The position numbers and the translations under genes are program-made. A stretch of DNA of 64,000 nt from Candidatus Gastranaerophilales bacterium (lineage in GTDB: Bacteria > Cyanobacteriota > Vampirovibrionia > Gastranaerophilales > Gastranaerophilaceae), in the NCBI GenBank assembly GCA_910586855.1, contig CAJUJH010000001.1, positions 186,001 to 250,000 on the forward strand. Reading direction: 5' to 3'. The notes beneath the pieces were generated by a model, which had not been told where the DNA came from, searched no databases, and saw only the letters and a program-made list of their open reading frames with translations. Shown piece by piece: positions 9,051-17,806 of this stretch; the stretch's first letter is position 1; every line of letters begins with the position of its first letter.

Positions 9051-9788
9051 ATGGCTTACGATATTTCAAATAATACAGCATACATTGACGGTTCGACAGG
9101 ACTCTATTGCGGCAAACCAAAAAGTGCAAAATACGGCGCAAATGCTATGCAAAATTATCATAGCTATATTCGCGATTTTAAAACCGACACTACAGTCCCA
9201 AATCCTGATGCTTTTACAAAAGGAGCAAGTATAAACAGTATAAGGAAAATGGAAAAAGAGGTTAAAAAGCTTGAAAATGAAAAGCTTCCACCCCTTAATT
9301 TTGTATTGCAATATTCCCCTAAAATGGGTGCTGTTAAAGCATTTTTTACCCGCATGTTTACAGGTGCTTCAATAGATAAACAGGCGCTTTTGGGGCACAG
9401 TTATGAAGAGATGGGCAGAAAACCGGCTATAACTCTTGAAGAAGCTGACGCACCCTTTAAAAACGAGGCTTTCTCTGATATTGGTACTAACTTGACCGCT
9501 AAAGCTTTTGATGTAAATGATGATGGGGAAATTGATATTTCTGAAATGGCCGTATCTACCGTTGTAGCTGATGTTTTATCTAAAGATGATTCGCTTTTGC
9601 CCTTAAATTTAAAGGTTGTAGACCTTAAAAAAGCGGATGGTACATATACAAACGACGGCGAGAATAAAATGATGGCTTTTTGTAATGAAGAAAACCTTGA
9701 AACAGCCTCTATTATTGCAAAAGACATTCATTCAAAATTAAAACTTGATAAAGCCCAGAATAAATTTATAAAGAAAACAGGTATGTAA
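9051..9788 (+). CDS. Hypothetical protein with an EF-hand-like calcium loop
   Basis: 245 residues with no signal peptide. DVNDDGEIDISE (about residues 159-170) fits the 12-residue EF-hand loop (D-x-N-D-D-G-x-I-D-x-x-E), so calcium binding is plausible. A second weaker candidate is KKADGTYTNDGENK (about 196-209). The N-terminus MAYDISNNTAYIDGSTG is unlike any domain I recognise. The rest is helical with one hydrophobic patch around residue 110. AAGGCAGGG precedes the ATG. It stands alone, convergent with the gene at 9872. Function unknown. Confidence 0.65.
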   Translation: MAYDISNNTAYIDGSTGLYCGKPKSAKYGANAMQNYHSYIRDFKTDTTVPNPDAFTKGASINSIRKMEKEVKKLENEKLPPLNFVLQYSPKMGAVKAFFTRMFTGASIDKQALLGHSYEEMGRKPAITLEEADAPFKNEAFSDIGTNLTAKAFDVNDDGEIDISEMAVSTVVADVLSKDDSLLPLNLKVVDLKKADGTYTNDGENKMMAFCNEENLETASIIAKDIHSKLKLDKAQNKFIKKTGM

Positions 9789-9871
9789 AATAGCTTAAAT
9801 CCTACTGCTGTAATGGTTTAGAGGGCTTGTATTAAACGCTGTATTTTCAATGGTTTTACAAAAATAAAAAC

Positions 9872-10525
9872 TTATTTTTGCCCGTTTTTTCCAAAACCTG
9901 CAATATAAATGCTGGCAGGACCTTCAGCACAGTTTATAATGTAGTCTAAATCAGTCATTTCGTGTTTGCCAACCGGTTTTTGTGCTTCTTTTTTAACAGG
10001 AGCAGGAAAAAAAGTATTTAAGGCATTTTTTAAAACTGCAACGCTCATAAGTGTAAAAGCGCCTATAACAGCGTAATATAGTGCTGCTCTATTTTCTTTT
10101 TTAATAGCAAGGCTTGTTGCTGCAGTTTCTTTCATTTCAGTTATATTGCCTGAATTTTTAACCTTTTTAAATAAATTTGTTAAAGTTTTCTTGGCAGATT
10201 TTTCAATTTCCTGATTGTGTAAATCTTTAAGTGCGCCTTTTGGGTCTATTTCAAGTACAGACTTGCTTTTTTCAAATACATCTTTTACAAGAGGAGAAAT
10301 ATTATCACCTTTTAAACTTCCCTCAATATGCTTGATTTCAGCTGCTCTTGCAGCTGTGCCCTTGCCTTTTATTTCGTTTTTAACTGAGTTTGTGAAAAAA
10401 TTTGCATGTTCTTCAGTGGTTAAAGGAACAGCATAAGTAGCGGCATACCCTGCTAATGCGCCTAATGCGCCTGCTTTTGGCACGCTAAAATTTCTATTCT
10501 CGCTGTTGATTGGGTCTGTTCTCAT
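9872..10525 (-). CDS. Hypothetical membrane-associated protein (217 aa)
   Basis: 217 residues. A Gly/Ala-rich hydrophobic stretch near residues 18-33 (AGALGALAGYAATYAV) and a clear membrane segment near 148-168 (ALYYAVIGAFTLMSVAVL) frame a helical, Lys-rich middle. The layout resembles the protein at 47401, which also pairs an apolar helix with a long charged helical part. I do not recognise the family. A consensus promoter lies 107 bp upstream (10639-10667). The leader holds a short hairpin (GCTAAA...TTTAGC, about 10553-10578). Confidence 0.6.
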   Translation of the reverse strand: MRTDPINSENRNFSVPKAGALGALAGYAATYAVPLTTEEHANFFTNSVKNEIKGKGTAARAAEIKHIEGSLKGDNISPLVKDVFEKSKSVLEIDPKGALKDLHNQEIEKSAKKTLTNLFKKVKNSGNITEMKETAATSLAIKKENRAALYYAVIGAFTLMSVAVLKNALNTFFPAPVKKEAQKPVGKHEMTDLDYIINCAEGPASIYIAGFGKNGQK

Positions 10526-10638
10526 CTTTTATCCTATAACACAATGAAACCACGCTAAATAGTCAAAAAAATTTAGCATGTTTTTAGTTCTATTTGCAGT
10601 TCTAACCTAGCTTTTGAACTTTTTCACAAATTTTTAAT

Positions 10639-10667
10639 ACTATATCATAATAAAAAAAAGTTGTCAA
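10639..10667 (-). promoter_or_regulatory. Consensus promoter for the gene at 9872
   Basis: On the minus strand TTGACA (10662-10667), a 17-bp spacer and TATAGT (10639-10644). It lies between the 40-residue gene at 10760 and the ORF start at 10525, giving a leader of about 105 nt. Confidence 0.75.
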
Positions 10668-10759
10668 CAACCTTCTTAAATAAAAACATTTATAATGCTT
10701 ATTTTCTCCATGAAAACCCAAGCCCTGCAATGGTTTCCCCAATCGGGTAATTTTTAAAA

Positions 10760-10882
10760 TTAACCTGCGATATTGAGTGCACCCCACATGCAAAGCATGC
10801 CAAAAGCGCTTATAACAAGCCAAAAGTGCGCTACAGGGTGGATATTATTCCATATATTAAAAACTAATGATTTCTTTTCCAT
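10760..10882 (-). CDS. 40-residue single-span membrane protein
   Basis: MEKKSLVFNIWNNIHPVAHF is followed by a membrane helix WLVISAFGMLCMWGALNIAG. There is no Shine-Dalgarno; TATATT (10889-10894) ends 6 nt before the ATG, as in other leaderless starts here. The start lies about 100 nt upstream of the mutS 3' end, on the same strand. The amphipathic N-terminus and one clean helix argue for a real small protein. An alternative 73-residue frame (10602-10823) has no such features. Function unknown. Confidence 0.5.
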   Translation of the reverse strand: MEKKSLVFNIWNNIHPVAHFWLVISAFGMLCMWGALNIAG

Positions 10883-10983
10883 AGTAACAATATACATTTA
10901 ATATTCAATTTTTTTATCCTACAAAAACATTAATTTTACAAAAATGATTAGTATATTTATTTGTTTACTTTAATTATCCAAAA

Positions 10984-13419
10984 TCACTTTTTTACTGCAA
11001 AATTTTTTGCACATTCTAAAACATATAGGGGTAAATTCGCCTGTTTAGCAACGTTTAGCCCTAAGCTATCCGTTAAAACCCCCTGTTCCAGTATTCTTTT
11101 TTCTTTTCCATCTTCATTTTTTAAAACAAGACAGTAATTTGTAATTGTTTTAACCTCGTCTTTAATGGTTGATAAATCGTGAAAATGTGTCGCAAAGGCG
11201 CATTTAGCCTTTATTTTTTCTGCAATATATTTTATAATCCCGTAAGATACTGCTATACCGTCCTTATAAGAGGTGCTTCTTCCTGTTTCATCAAGCAGTA
11301 TAAGGCTTTTTTCCGTTGAGTTTCTTAAAATTTCAGCTATATCAAGCATTTCACACATAAAAGCCGAGTTTCCGTTAAGCATATTATCTGACGCGCCCAT
11401 TCTTGCATAAATTTTGTCAACTAAATTAGCCTCAAACCCTTCTGCCGGAATAAAAGACCCCGATTGTGCCATTATGATAAGAGCTGCAATCTGCCTCAAA
11501 TAGGTGGATTTGCCAATCATATTTGCGCCGGTCAAGATTTTGCATCTTTGAATATCGCTAAAATCTATATCCAGCCTGTCTATTTCAACATTCTTATTTG
11601 TTAAAAGCTGCTCAAGAGATGGATGTGCACCTTTTTGAACTCTATATTTAAAGCTATTTGTAAATTTTGGGCGTTTATAATTATTTTTAACCGCAAGTTT
11701 TGCAAAGGATAAAATCACATCTTTTAGCGCTACATCAAATGAAAATTCCCTCAAAGGGTCAGTTAACTCTTTTGCGTATTCTCTTAATTTTGAATAGGTG
11801 TCAAATTCAATTTCATAGGATTTTAATTTTAGGCTTAAAATCTTTTCTTCAAGCCCAAGAAGGGTTTTGGTTGTATATTTTTCCATTGAGGATAATTTTT
11901 GTTTTAAGGTAAATTCTTCTATGTTATTTTTAAAATTTTTTACTCCTAAAATGGGTATATCTATTGAATAGCCGGTGTTTTTGGCATAATTTATCTTTAA
12001 ATTTTTAATTCCTGTAATTTGAATCAATTCTTCTTCATAATTTTCAAATTTTTCTTCTATTATTGAAATTTCGCCTCTAATACTGTCTAGCACACCATTT
12101 GCACCTTCTTTTATGATATTTCCGACCCTTATATTATTTGATGGTTCATCTTTTATTGTTCTATCTAAAATATCCCGAAAATCAATCAGGGCTTCATTAT
12201 TAGAGTTTGGTTTTAAAATTTCGGAGTTAAAATTTGAGGTTAAATTTTCAAATTTTTCTATAATATTTAAAGTATTCTTTATGGCTAAAAGTTCTTTGGG
12301 GCTTATTGTTCCGTTTGACAGTTTGCTTGAAAGCCTTGATATATCTGATAAATTGTCAAGTAAAGTGTCTAATTCTTCTATTTTTTCAGGGTTTTTGGTT
12401 AATTCTTCAACACCATCCAGTCTTTTTTCAATTTCCAACTTGTTGTATAAAGGTTCGTTAATCCATTGTGCAAGAAGCCTTTTGCCCATAAAAGTCTTAC
12501 ACTCATCCAATGCCCAAAATATTGAGCCGAATTTTTTTCCATCGTCTGAATTTCTGTTTAATTCAAGATTTTCCCTTGTTTTTTGGTTCATAATAAGAAA
12601 ATTTGAAATATTGTATTTTTTTATAATATCAAGTTTTGGCGTAAAATTTTTTTGTGTTTCCTTTACATAGGTTATTATTGAATTTGCGCACTTTAATCCA
12701 AGTTTATATTCTAAAAGACTTTCATTTTGAAATTCTAAAGTATAAAAATCTCCGCTAATAAGTGTGTAGTTGTATTTTTCAGATATTTCCCTATCTATAT
12801 CAGCCTCTTTTTCAGGTACCGCCTTCATTGGCTCAATTTCTCTGGTTTTTATTTTTAATAATAATTCACTGGGGTTTATTTTTGATAATTCGCATAAAAT
12901 ATTGTCTAAAGTCCCCTCTGTAATGAAAAATTGACCTGTTGAGATATCTGCATAAGAGAATCCGTATTTATTATTTTCCTTCAAAATTGAAACAATATAA
13001 TTATTTTTTCTTGAATCCAAAAAACTTTCATCTATCAGGGTTCCGGGTGAATAGGTTCTTATAACCTCTCTTTTAATAATATCCCCTTTTTTAACCTCTT
13101 CTTTTTTTTGAACCTGTTCTACTATTGAAACCTTGTATTTTTCATTAGTTAATTTTGATATATAAATTTCTGCATTTTGATGAGGCACGCCCGCCATAGG
13201 GATTTCGCCGAGTTCTGTGAATTTTCTTTTTGTTAAAAGCACCCCGCAAACTTTGGAGAGCACAACAGCATCCTCAAAGTATGTTTCATAAAAGTCCCCG
13301 AGGCGGAAAAATATTATAGAATCAGCGTTTTCTCTTTTAATATCAAGGTATTGTTTCAAACTTTTCGGTGCTTTTAAAATATCAATATCACTTGATTTAA
13401 TAAAGTTTTGATATTCCAT
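10984..13419 (-). CDS. mutS: DNA mismatch repair protein MutS
   Basis: Recognises mismatches and starts repair with MutL. 811 residues, close to the usual ~850. Mismatch-binding domain I with the wedge motif FFRLGDFYETYFEDA (F-x-E type, about residues 36-50) and the GVPHQNAEIYISKL region; connector, lever and clamp domains in the middle; C-terminal ATPase with Walker A TGANMIGKSTYLRQ (about 607), LLDETGRSTSYKDG (about 690) and ATHFHDL (about 728). The domain-I Phe and Glu point to MutS1 rather than MutS2. The start codon is at 13419. No mutL is visible in the window. Confidence 0.95.
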   Translation of the reverse strand: MEYQNFIKSSDIDILKAPKSLKQYLDIKRENADSIIFFRLGDFYETYFEDAVVLSKVCGVLLTKRKFTELGEIPMAGVPHQNAEIYISKLTNEKYKVSIVEQVQKKEEVKKGDIIKREVIRTYSPGTLIDESFLDSRKNNYIVSILKENNKYGFSYADISTGQFFITEGTLDNILCELSKINPSELLLKIKTREIEPMKAVPEKEADIDREISEKYNYTLISGDFYTLEFQNESLLEYKLGLKCANSIITYVKETQKNFTPKLDIIKKYNISNFLIMNQKTRENLELNRNSDDGKKFGSIFWALDECKTFMGKRLLAQWINEPLYNKLEIEKRLDGVEELTKNPEKIEELDTLLDNLSDISRLSSKLSNGTISPKELLAIKNTLNIIEKFENLTSNFNSEILKPNSNNEALIDFRDILDRTIKDEPSNNIRVGNIIKEGANGVLDSIRGEISIIEEKFENYEEELIQITGIKNLKINYAKNTGYSIDIPILGVKNFKNNIEEFTLKQKLSSMEKYTTKTLLGLEEKILSLKLKSYEIEFDTYSKLREYAKELTDPLREFSFDVALKDVILSFAKLAVKNNYKRPKFTNSFKYRVQKGAHPSLEQLLTNKNVEIDRLDIDFSDIQRCKILTGANMIGKSTYLRQIAALIIMAQSGSFIPAEGFEANLVDKIYARMGASDNMLNGNSAFMCEMLDIAEILRNSTEKSLILLDETGRSTSYKDGIAVSYGIIKYIAEKIKAKCAFATHFHDLSTIKDEVKTITNYCLVLKNEDGKEKRILEQGVLTDSLGLNVAKQANLPLYVLECAKNFAVKK

Positions 13420-13485
13420 ATCTTTTATAATAAAATAAATGTATTAAACTTGGCAAAATTTTAACAAAATTTAGAGGAGTAATTT

Positions 13486-14157
13486 ATGGGCTGTTTAAAG
13501 GGATTTTTTCGATTAATCGTTATAGCCGTTGTTATAGCAGGGTTTTTCTATTTGGATGGTCCAGGATTTATAAAAGAAAAAATTGACGGATACACTAGCC
13601 CTGAAAGAGAAATATTTGTTCAGGATGAGAAAGATTTTGGTAATCTTGCAGCAGTTCCTGAGGATTATAAATTCCAAAGGTCAATTACTATTGGAAAATA
13701 TAGAAAAATTTTAGTTACATATACGCCTTCAGGGCAAAAAATCAGCCTTATTGATATAGGGGACACAACTACTCTAAATCAGGCAGATTTTTATACTACA
13801 AAAATTGACCTCAAACTCTATCAGCTGATGGATACCGTAAAAAATTCTCCGCTTGAAGTGAAAGATGTTGAAATTACACAAAGAGGCACGGTTTTAGCCA
13901 AAGGAAAAATCGTTCCTTATGTTAATTTTACGGCAAGATTAAAAATTATGCCTTTAATTAAAGTATCAGGCACAATTGCAGCCTACAATACTAAAAACGC
14001 TGATGATGGCATAGTTGCAAAAATTTCAAAAGCTGTAAAGCAAAATAAAGAAGATACAACAACAAAAATTGTACTCTCTACAAGGCTTTCAGGCAATTAT
14101 TCATTCGAAGCAACCCAAGGGCTTATTAAAGCCATAAGTTTTATAGGAATAAATTAA
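13486..14157 (+). CDS. Hypothetical membrane-anchored protein (223 aa)
   Basis: One N-terminal membrane helix (LIVIAVVIAGFFYLDG, about residues 10-25) followed by a soluble, beta-rich region (about 60-223), presumably outside the membrane. No lipobox or clear signal cleavage site, so it is more likely anchored than secreted. A strong GAGGAG lies 6 nt before the ATG. The gene ends 7 nt before the ComM-like ATPase and may be co-transcribed with it. Family not recognised. Confidence 0.65.
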   Translation: MGCLKGFFRLIVIAVVIAGFFYLDGPGFIKEKIDGYTSPEREIFVQDEKDFGNLAAVPEDYKFQRSITIGKYRKILVTYTPSGQKISLIDIGDTTTLNQADFYTTKIDLKLYQLMDTVKNSPLEVKDVEITQRGTVLAKGKIVPYVNFTARLKIMPLIKVSGTIAAYNTKNADDGIVAKISKAVKQNKEDTTTKIVLSTRLSGNYSFEATQGLIKAISFIGIN

Positions 14158-14164
14158 AAAGTTA

Positions 14165-15685
14165 ATGGTAGTAAAAATTTTTAGCGCCGCAACGGTGGGG
14201 CTGGATGTATTTAGGATTGATATAGAAGTTGATATTACAAATTCTCTGCCGCAAATTGCGATAATCGGCCTAGGAGATACTGCAATATCTGAGGCAAGAG
14301 AGCGTTTAAAGCTTGCCATTAAAAATTCGGGGTTTGAATTTCCAAGTACAAAAGTTGTAATAAACCTTGCTCCTGCAGACCTTAAAAAAGAAGGTGCTGC
14401 CTACGATTTAGGCATGGCAGTCGGGATTTTAACAAAAGAAGGGATAATAAAGGAAGAGCCTAAAAACACGGCATTTATTGGGGAATTATCTCTTGATGGA
14501 AGCATAAAACCTGTACATGGTGTGCTGCCCATCGTTTTTGGGCTTAAAAATATCGGAATTAATAAAGTTATAATCCCTTATGAAAATTTAAAAGAGGCAA
14601 GTTTTGCAGATGATATTAAGGTTTTAGGGGCAAAAAATTTAAATGAAGTTGTACTGCACCTAAATGATAATGAGCCGCTTGATACCATAAAACAAAATAT
14701 TGATGATTTTATAACTTCAAATAAAGAATATACGGCAGATTTTAAGTATATTAAAGGGCAAAAATTTGCAAAACGCGCGCTTGAAATAGCAGCAGCAGGA
14801 GCACATAATGTTTTGATGTCAGGAAGCCCGGGGTCTGGCAAAACTCTTCTTGCGCATGCTTTTCCGTCAATACTCCCGCCATTAACAAAAGAAGAGGCTA
14901 TTGAAATCACAAAAATTTATTCTATAGCAGGGCTTTTGGATTACAATAATCCGCTTATTTCGGAAAGACCCATAAGAACGCCCCACCACAGCGCTTCTGC
15001 GGTAGGTATTATAGGTGGCGGCTCTAATCCAAAACCGGGTGAAATCACCCTTGCGCACAGAGGGGTTTTATTTTTGGATGAAATGCCCGAGTTTCCGCGT
15101 GCGGTTTTGGAAGTATTAAGACAGCCTGTTGAAGATAATGAGGTTACAATTTCACGTGCGCAGATGAGCATAAAATATCCTGCAAATTTTATACTTCTTG
15201 GGGCTATGAATCCTTGCCCCTGCGGGTATTTGGGGGATAAGAAAATTGATTGTAAATGTTCTGAATTTCAAATAAACAGATACAGAAATAAACTCTCCGG
15301 ACCTCTTTTGGATAGAATTGACATCCACATTGATGTTGCAAGGCTTGAAGCCAATGAACTTTTAGGGCAGGAAGAAGATATTGAAAGCTCAGCTGATGTT
15401 AGAAAAAGGGTTGCACAAGCAAGAGAAATTCAGTTTAAAAGATACAAAGAAGATGGTATTTTTACAAATTCTGAATTAAATCCTAAATTAATTAAAAAAT
15501 ATTGTAAATTAACGCCGGATGTTAATATTATGCTAAAAAATGCACTTAAAATGTTTAACCTTTCTGCGCGCGGGTATGACAGAATTTTAAAAATTTCAAG
15601 GACAATAGCTGATTTAGATAACAGCCCTGATATTTTAACTTCTCATCTTGCACAGGCATTGCAATTTAGGGGATATAACGTGTAA
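14165..15685 (+). CDS. comM: YifB/ComM-family Mg-chelatase-like AAA+ ATPase
   Basis: 506 residues, the standard length. N-terminal ChlI-type domain (ATVGLDVFRIDIEVDITNSLPQ), Walker A SGSPGSGKTLLAHAFPSILPP (about residue 218), Walker B LFLDEMPEF (about 301), a zinc-finger-like MNPCPCGYLGDKKIDCKCSE insertion (about 347) and a C-terminal Mg_chelatase_C domain. In naturally transformable bacteria ComM is a hexameric helicase that extends heteroduplex during transformation; outside them its job is less clear. It follows a membrane-anchored unknown protein by 7 nt. Confidence 0.92.
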   Translation: MVVKIFSAATVGLDVFRIDIEVDITNSLPQIAIIGLGDTAISEARERLKLAIKNSGFEFPSTKVVINLAPADLKKEGAAYDLGMAVGILTKEGIIKEEPKNTAFIGELSLDGSIKPVHGVLPIVFGLKNIGINKVIIPYENLKEASFADDIKVLGAKNLNEVVLHLNDNEPLDTIKQNIDDFITSNKEYTADFKYIKGQKFAKRALEIAAAGAHNVLMSGSPGSGKTLLAHAFPSILPPLTKEEAIEITKIYSIAGLLDYNNPLISERPIRTPHHSASAVGIIGGGSNPKPGEITLAHRGVLFLDEMPEFPRAVLEVLRQPVEDNEVTISRAQMSIKYPANFILLGAMNPCPCGYLGDKKIDCKCSEFQINRYRNKLSGPLLDRIDIHIDVARLEANELLGQEEDIESSADVRKRVAQAREIQFKRYKEDGIFTNSELNPKLIKKYCKLTPDVNIMLKNALKMFNLSARGYDRILKISRTIADLDNSPDILTSHLAQALQFRGYNV

Positions 15686-15781
15686 AATCTATCCAAGGGG
15701 ATTTGTAAATTTGGGTAATAACAAAAATTTAAGAATACCTGTAATCTCTATAGTGTGATTAGAAGAAAAAGGAAATTTTTT

Positions 15782-16195
15782 ATGAAAAATTGGATTATTG
15801 TACTTTTAATATTCGCAGTGCCGTTAGGGGTTTTTGCATGGTTAGAATCTAATTCAAGCAAATCAATGGCAAAAGAAACAAAAGTTATGAGCACAAAAAC
15901 CGTACCAACAAATGGTAGAGGTAAGATGTTAAAATTCTCTTCCCCTATGTGTTCTGATTGTAAAAAGGTTCAAACTGAACTTGTTGGTGTAATTCCTGAT
16001 TATAAAGATGCTGTAACTTTTGAAGAAATCAATGTTACGGATGGAACAAAAGCAAGTGCTGCAATGGTAAAGGACTATAAGGTTACCGTAGTGCCTACTT
16101 TAATTTTTGTAAGCAAAGACGGTCAAATAATTCATAGAGAAGAAGGCTTTTTAACAGAAAGCGAAATCAGAACTCATTTAGACCATATTAAATAA
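15782..16195 (+). CDS. Membrane-anchored thioredoxin-like protein
   Basis: 137 residues. N-terminal membrane or signal segment (WIIVLLIFAVPLGVFAWLE, residues 3-21), then a thioredoxin fold with FSSPMCSDCKKVQ giving a CSDC redox pair (about 58-61) and the cis-Pro VVPTLIFV. The ATG at 15782 has AAGGA 8 nt upstream; an in-frame start at 15755 has none. The CcdA-like membrane protein follows after a hairpin. Together they likely move reducing power across the membrane to extracytoplasmic thiols, as in CcdA/ResA or DsbD systems. The partnership is inferred from adjacency. Confidence 0.85.
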   Translation: MKNWIIVLLIFAVPLGVFAWLESNSSKSMAKETKVMSTKTVPTNGRGKMLKFSSPMCSDCKKVQTELVGVIPDYKDAVTFEEINVTDGTKASAAMVKDYKVTVVPTLIFVSKDGQIIHREEGFLTESEIRTHLDHIK

Positions 16196-16212
16196 TCTTA
16201 CATAAAATAAAA

Positions 16213-16244
16213 TGCCTTTTGCCTCACGGCAGAGGGCACTTTTT
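16213..16244 (+). terminator. Terminator or attenuating hairpin between the thioredoxin-like gene and ccdA
   Basis: TGCCTTTTGCC (16213-16223), loop TCAC, GGCAGAGGGCA (16228-16238) with two G-U pairs, then CTTTTT. It could let the two genes be expressed at different levels. Confidence 0.7.
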
Positions 16245-16278
16245 AAAATAATTACTATTTAAACGGAAAAATTTAAAA

Positions 16279-17001
16279 ATGGAAGAATTTATTAGAGAAT
16301 TATCATTAAAAATACAAACAGGGGAATTTTCCTTTATGTTTCTATTCATTGCCTTTCTTGGCGGTGTTATAGCATCTTTAAGCCCGTGCTCTCTTGGTAT
16401 TTTGCCAATTATTGCGGCATATGTCGGTGGATATGGCGATGATACTGATTCAAAGGCAAATTTAAAAAATTTCATAGGGCTTTTATCCTTTGTTTTGGGA
16501 CTTTCGGTTGTACTTACAATAATTGGTATTATATGTGCGCTCACAGGTAAAGTTTTTGCTTCAATGCTTGGACCGTACTGGGTTTTAATCATAGCCTCTT
16601 TAATTCTTGTTATGGGGTTAAATTTGCTTGGCGTGCTTGAATTAAATCTGCCTGCAATTGTTAAAAAAATGCCGAAACAAAATGGAAAAGGGCTTTTCCT
16701 TTACCCGTTTATAGTTGGTGCCGTTTTTGCATTGGCTACAACTCCTTGTTCTACGCCGATTCTAGCTTCAATTATGAGTTTTGCAACATTGAGTAAAAAC
16801 TTAATCAATGCAGCTTTAATGCTCTTCCTGTTTGCTTTAGGACAGGGTGTAATTATAATATTAGTCGGGCTTTCAGCTTCATTTTTAAAAAATGCCAAAA
16901 AATTCTCGAATTTTGGTGAAATATTACTCAAAGTTTCAGGTATACTTTTAATTCTTTCATCAATATTTATTTACTTTAAAGTATTTTCAAGGTTCTTTTA
17001 A
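16279..17001 (+). CDS. ccdA: CcdA/DsbD-family thiol-disulfide membrane protein
   Basis: 240 residues with six predicted membrane helices. The two redox cysteines of the family sit in GVIASLSPCSLGILPIIAAY (helix 1, about residue 38) and LATTPCSTPILAS (helix 4, about 157). It passes electrons from cytosolic thioredoxin to extracytoplasmic thioredoxin-like proteins; the obvious client is the CSDC protein just upstream. A strong terminator follows. Confidence 0.9.
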   Translation: MEEFIRELSLKIQTGEFSFMFLFIAFLGGVIASLSPCSLGILPIIAAYVGGYGDDTDSKANLKNFIGLLSFVLGLSVVLTIIGIICALTGKVFASMLGPYWVLIIASLILVMGLNLLGVLELNLPAIVKKMPKQNGKGLFLYPFIVGAVFALATTPCSTPILASIMSFATLSKNLINAALMLFLFALGQGVIIILVGLSASFLKNAKKFSNFGEILLKVSGILLILSSIFIYFKVFSRFF

Positions 17002-17056
17002 AAATGATGCAATACAAATATTTTGGCAGCAAATTATTGGCAATAATAAAATATTT

Positions 17057-17094
17057 AAACAAAACAGGGTTTATTAATCCTGTTTTGTTTTTTT
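17057..17094 (+). terminator. Terminator after ccdA
   Basis: AAACAAAACAGG (17057-17068) with CCTGTTTTGTTT (17079-17090), then TTTT. It overlaps the 3' end of the small minus-strand gene at 17074. Confidence 0.9.
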
Positions 17095-17211
17095 AATTCC
17101 GATTTGCTCATCAATTTTATTTAGAGCATATGTCATTACAATTCCTATAATCAATAAACCTGTTGTACATATTATTAAATTTATAGTTTCCTGATTTAGC
17201 TCTATAAGCAT
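17074..17211 (-). CDS. 45-residue single-span membrane protein
   Basis: MLIELNQETINLIICTTGLL starts a helix-type protein with one membrane span (about residues 10-29) and a charged tail ending KKTKQD. A strong GGAGGA lies 9 nt before the ATG and overlaps the stop of the gene at 17217, so the two small membrane proteins are translationally coupled. Its last codons lie in the ccdA terminator stem. Function unknown. Confidence 0.6.
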   Translation of the reverse strand: MLIELNQETINLIICTTGLLIIGIVMTYALNKIDEQIGIKKTKQD

Positions 17212-17216
17212 AATAA

Positions 17217-17438
17217 TTATTCCTCCGTTAATTTTTCAATTTTAGCACTTGTGTATAAAAATTTCATAATAAATAAACAATCAAAATATGTTCCTGCAGC
17301 TATTAGAATCAGGGTTTTAATATTTAAAAAATCACCAAAAAATAACCCTGCTACTCCACCTGAAATCAACATTATCATAGAAAAATAGTTGGTTCTCAGC
17401 GCTATTAAATGTTTTATCTTTAATTCTTTATTCTCCAT
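17217..17438 (-). CDS. Small membrane protein with two spans (73 aa)
   Basis: 73 residues with two hydrophobic segments (about 18-34 and 40-57) between charged ends (MENKELKIKH ... SAKIEKLTEE), a hairpin-type small membrane protein. There is no Shine-Dalgarno; a good promoter ends 6 nt before the ATG, so translation is probably leaderless. It forms a two-gene unit with the 45-residue protein downstream. Family not recognised; two-span size alone is not enough to call it a holin. Confidence 0.6.
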   Translation of the reverse strand: MENKELKIKHLIALRTNYFSMIMLISGGVAGLFFGDFLNIKTLILIAAGTYFDCLFIMKFLYTSAKIEKLTEE

Positions 17439-17444
17439 ACGCCT

Positions 17445-17473
17445 ATTATATCATTTTATTGCATAGTTGTCGA
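17445..17473 (-). promoter_or_regulatory. Leaderless promoter for the two small membrane proteins
   Basis: On the minus strand TCGACA (17468-17473), a 17-bp spacer and a perfect TATAAT (17445-17450), with 6 nt to the ATG at 17438. Confidence 0.75.
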
Positions 17474-17479
17474 AAATAT

Positions 17480-17668
17480 TTATCTGCCGATAATTCTAGC
17501 GACATCATTCATTTTATTATTTAACATATTAACAATGGGGATTAATTCATAATCATTTTCTTTTGCCCACAGATTCAGGATTTTTGTAATAGATTCAATT
17601 TCGGTAAATTTATCTTCTAATGCTGTTAATTTATTTAATATCAACTGAAAGCCATCGTTATCAGGCAT
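17480..17668 (-). CDS. Small helical protein (62 aa), paralogue of the protein at 28235
   Basis: An acidic, helical 62-residue protein with AAGGAG 5 nt before its ATG. Its C-terminal half (ILNLWAKENDYELIPIVNML...) aligns without gaps to the small protein at 28235 (LLSAWAKDCESFEAVVISDS...). Both are transcribed away from a small DNA-binding protein: ribbon-helix-helix here, XRE there. Function unknown; a partner or effector of the neighbouring regulator is a reasonable guess. Confidence 0.6.
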   Translation of the reverse strand: MPDNDGFQLILNKLTALEDKFTEIESITKILNLWAKENDYELIPIVNMLNNKMNDVARIIGR

Positions 17669-17750
17669 AATTTCTCCTTATCATTTTATTTTGCAGTACA
17701 CACCTATTTTATTATAGGGCACAGGTGCACCCCTATCAACACCGCATCAG

Positions 17751-17786
17751 TGTCAACTTGACAGCCTATAAAAATATTGTGATAAT
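17751..17786 (+). promoter_or_regulatory. Consensus promoter with overlapping palindromic operator
   Basis: TTGACA (17758-17763), 17 bp, GATAAT (17781-17786) drives the ribbon-helix-helix gene. The -35 box is the right half of a perfect 13-bp palindrome, TGTCAACTTGACA (17751-17763), the kind of site such dimers bind. A second dyad (ATAGGG...CCCTAT, about 17713-17735, enclosing GGTGCACC) lies further upstream. Autoregulation is inferred. Confidence 0.7.
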
Positions 17787-17806
17787 TAATTGGACGGAGA
17801 TAGGAT

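Noticed and set aside
10602..10823. 73-residue minus-strand ORF downstream of mutS
   Set aside because: Composition is irregular with many Arg/Cys/His/Tyr and it overlaps a consensus promoter; a 40-residue membrane protein in another frame (10760-10882) fits better.
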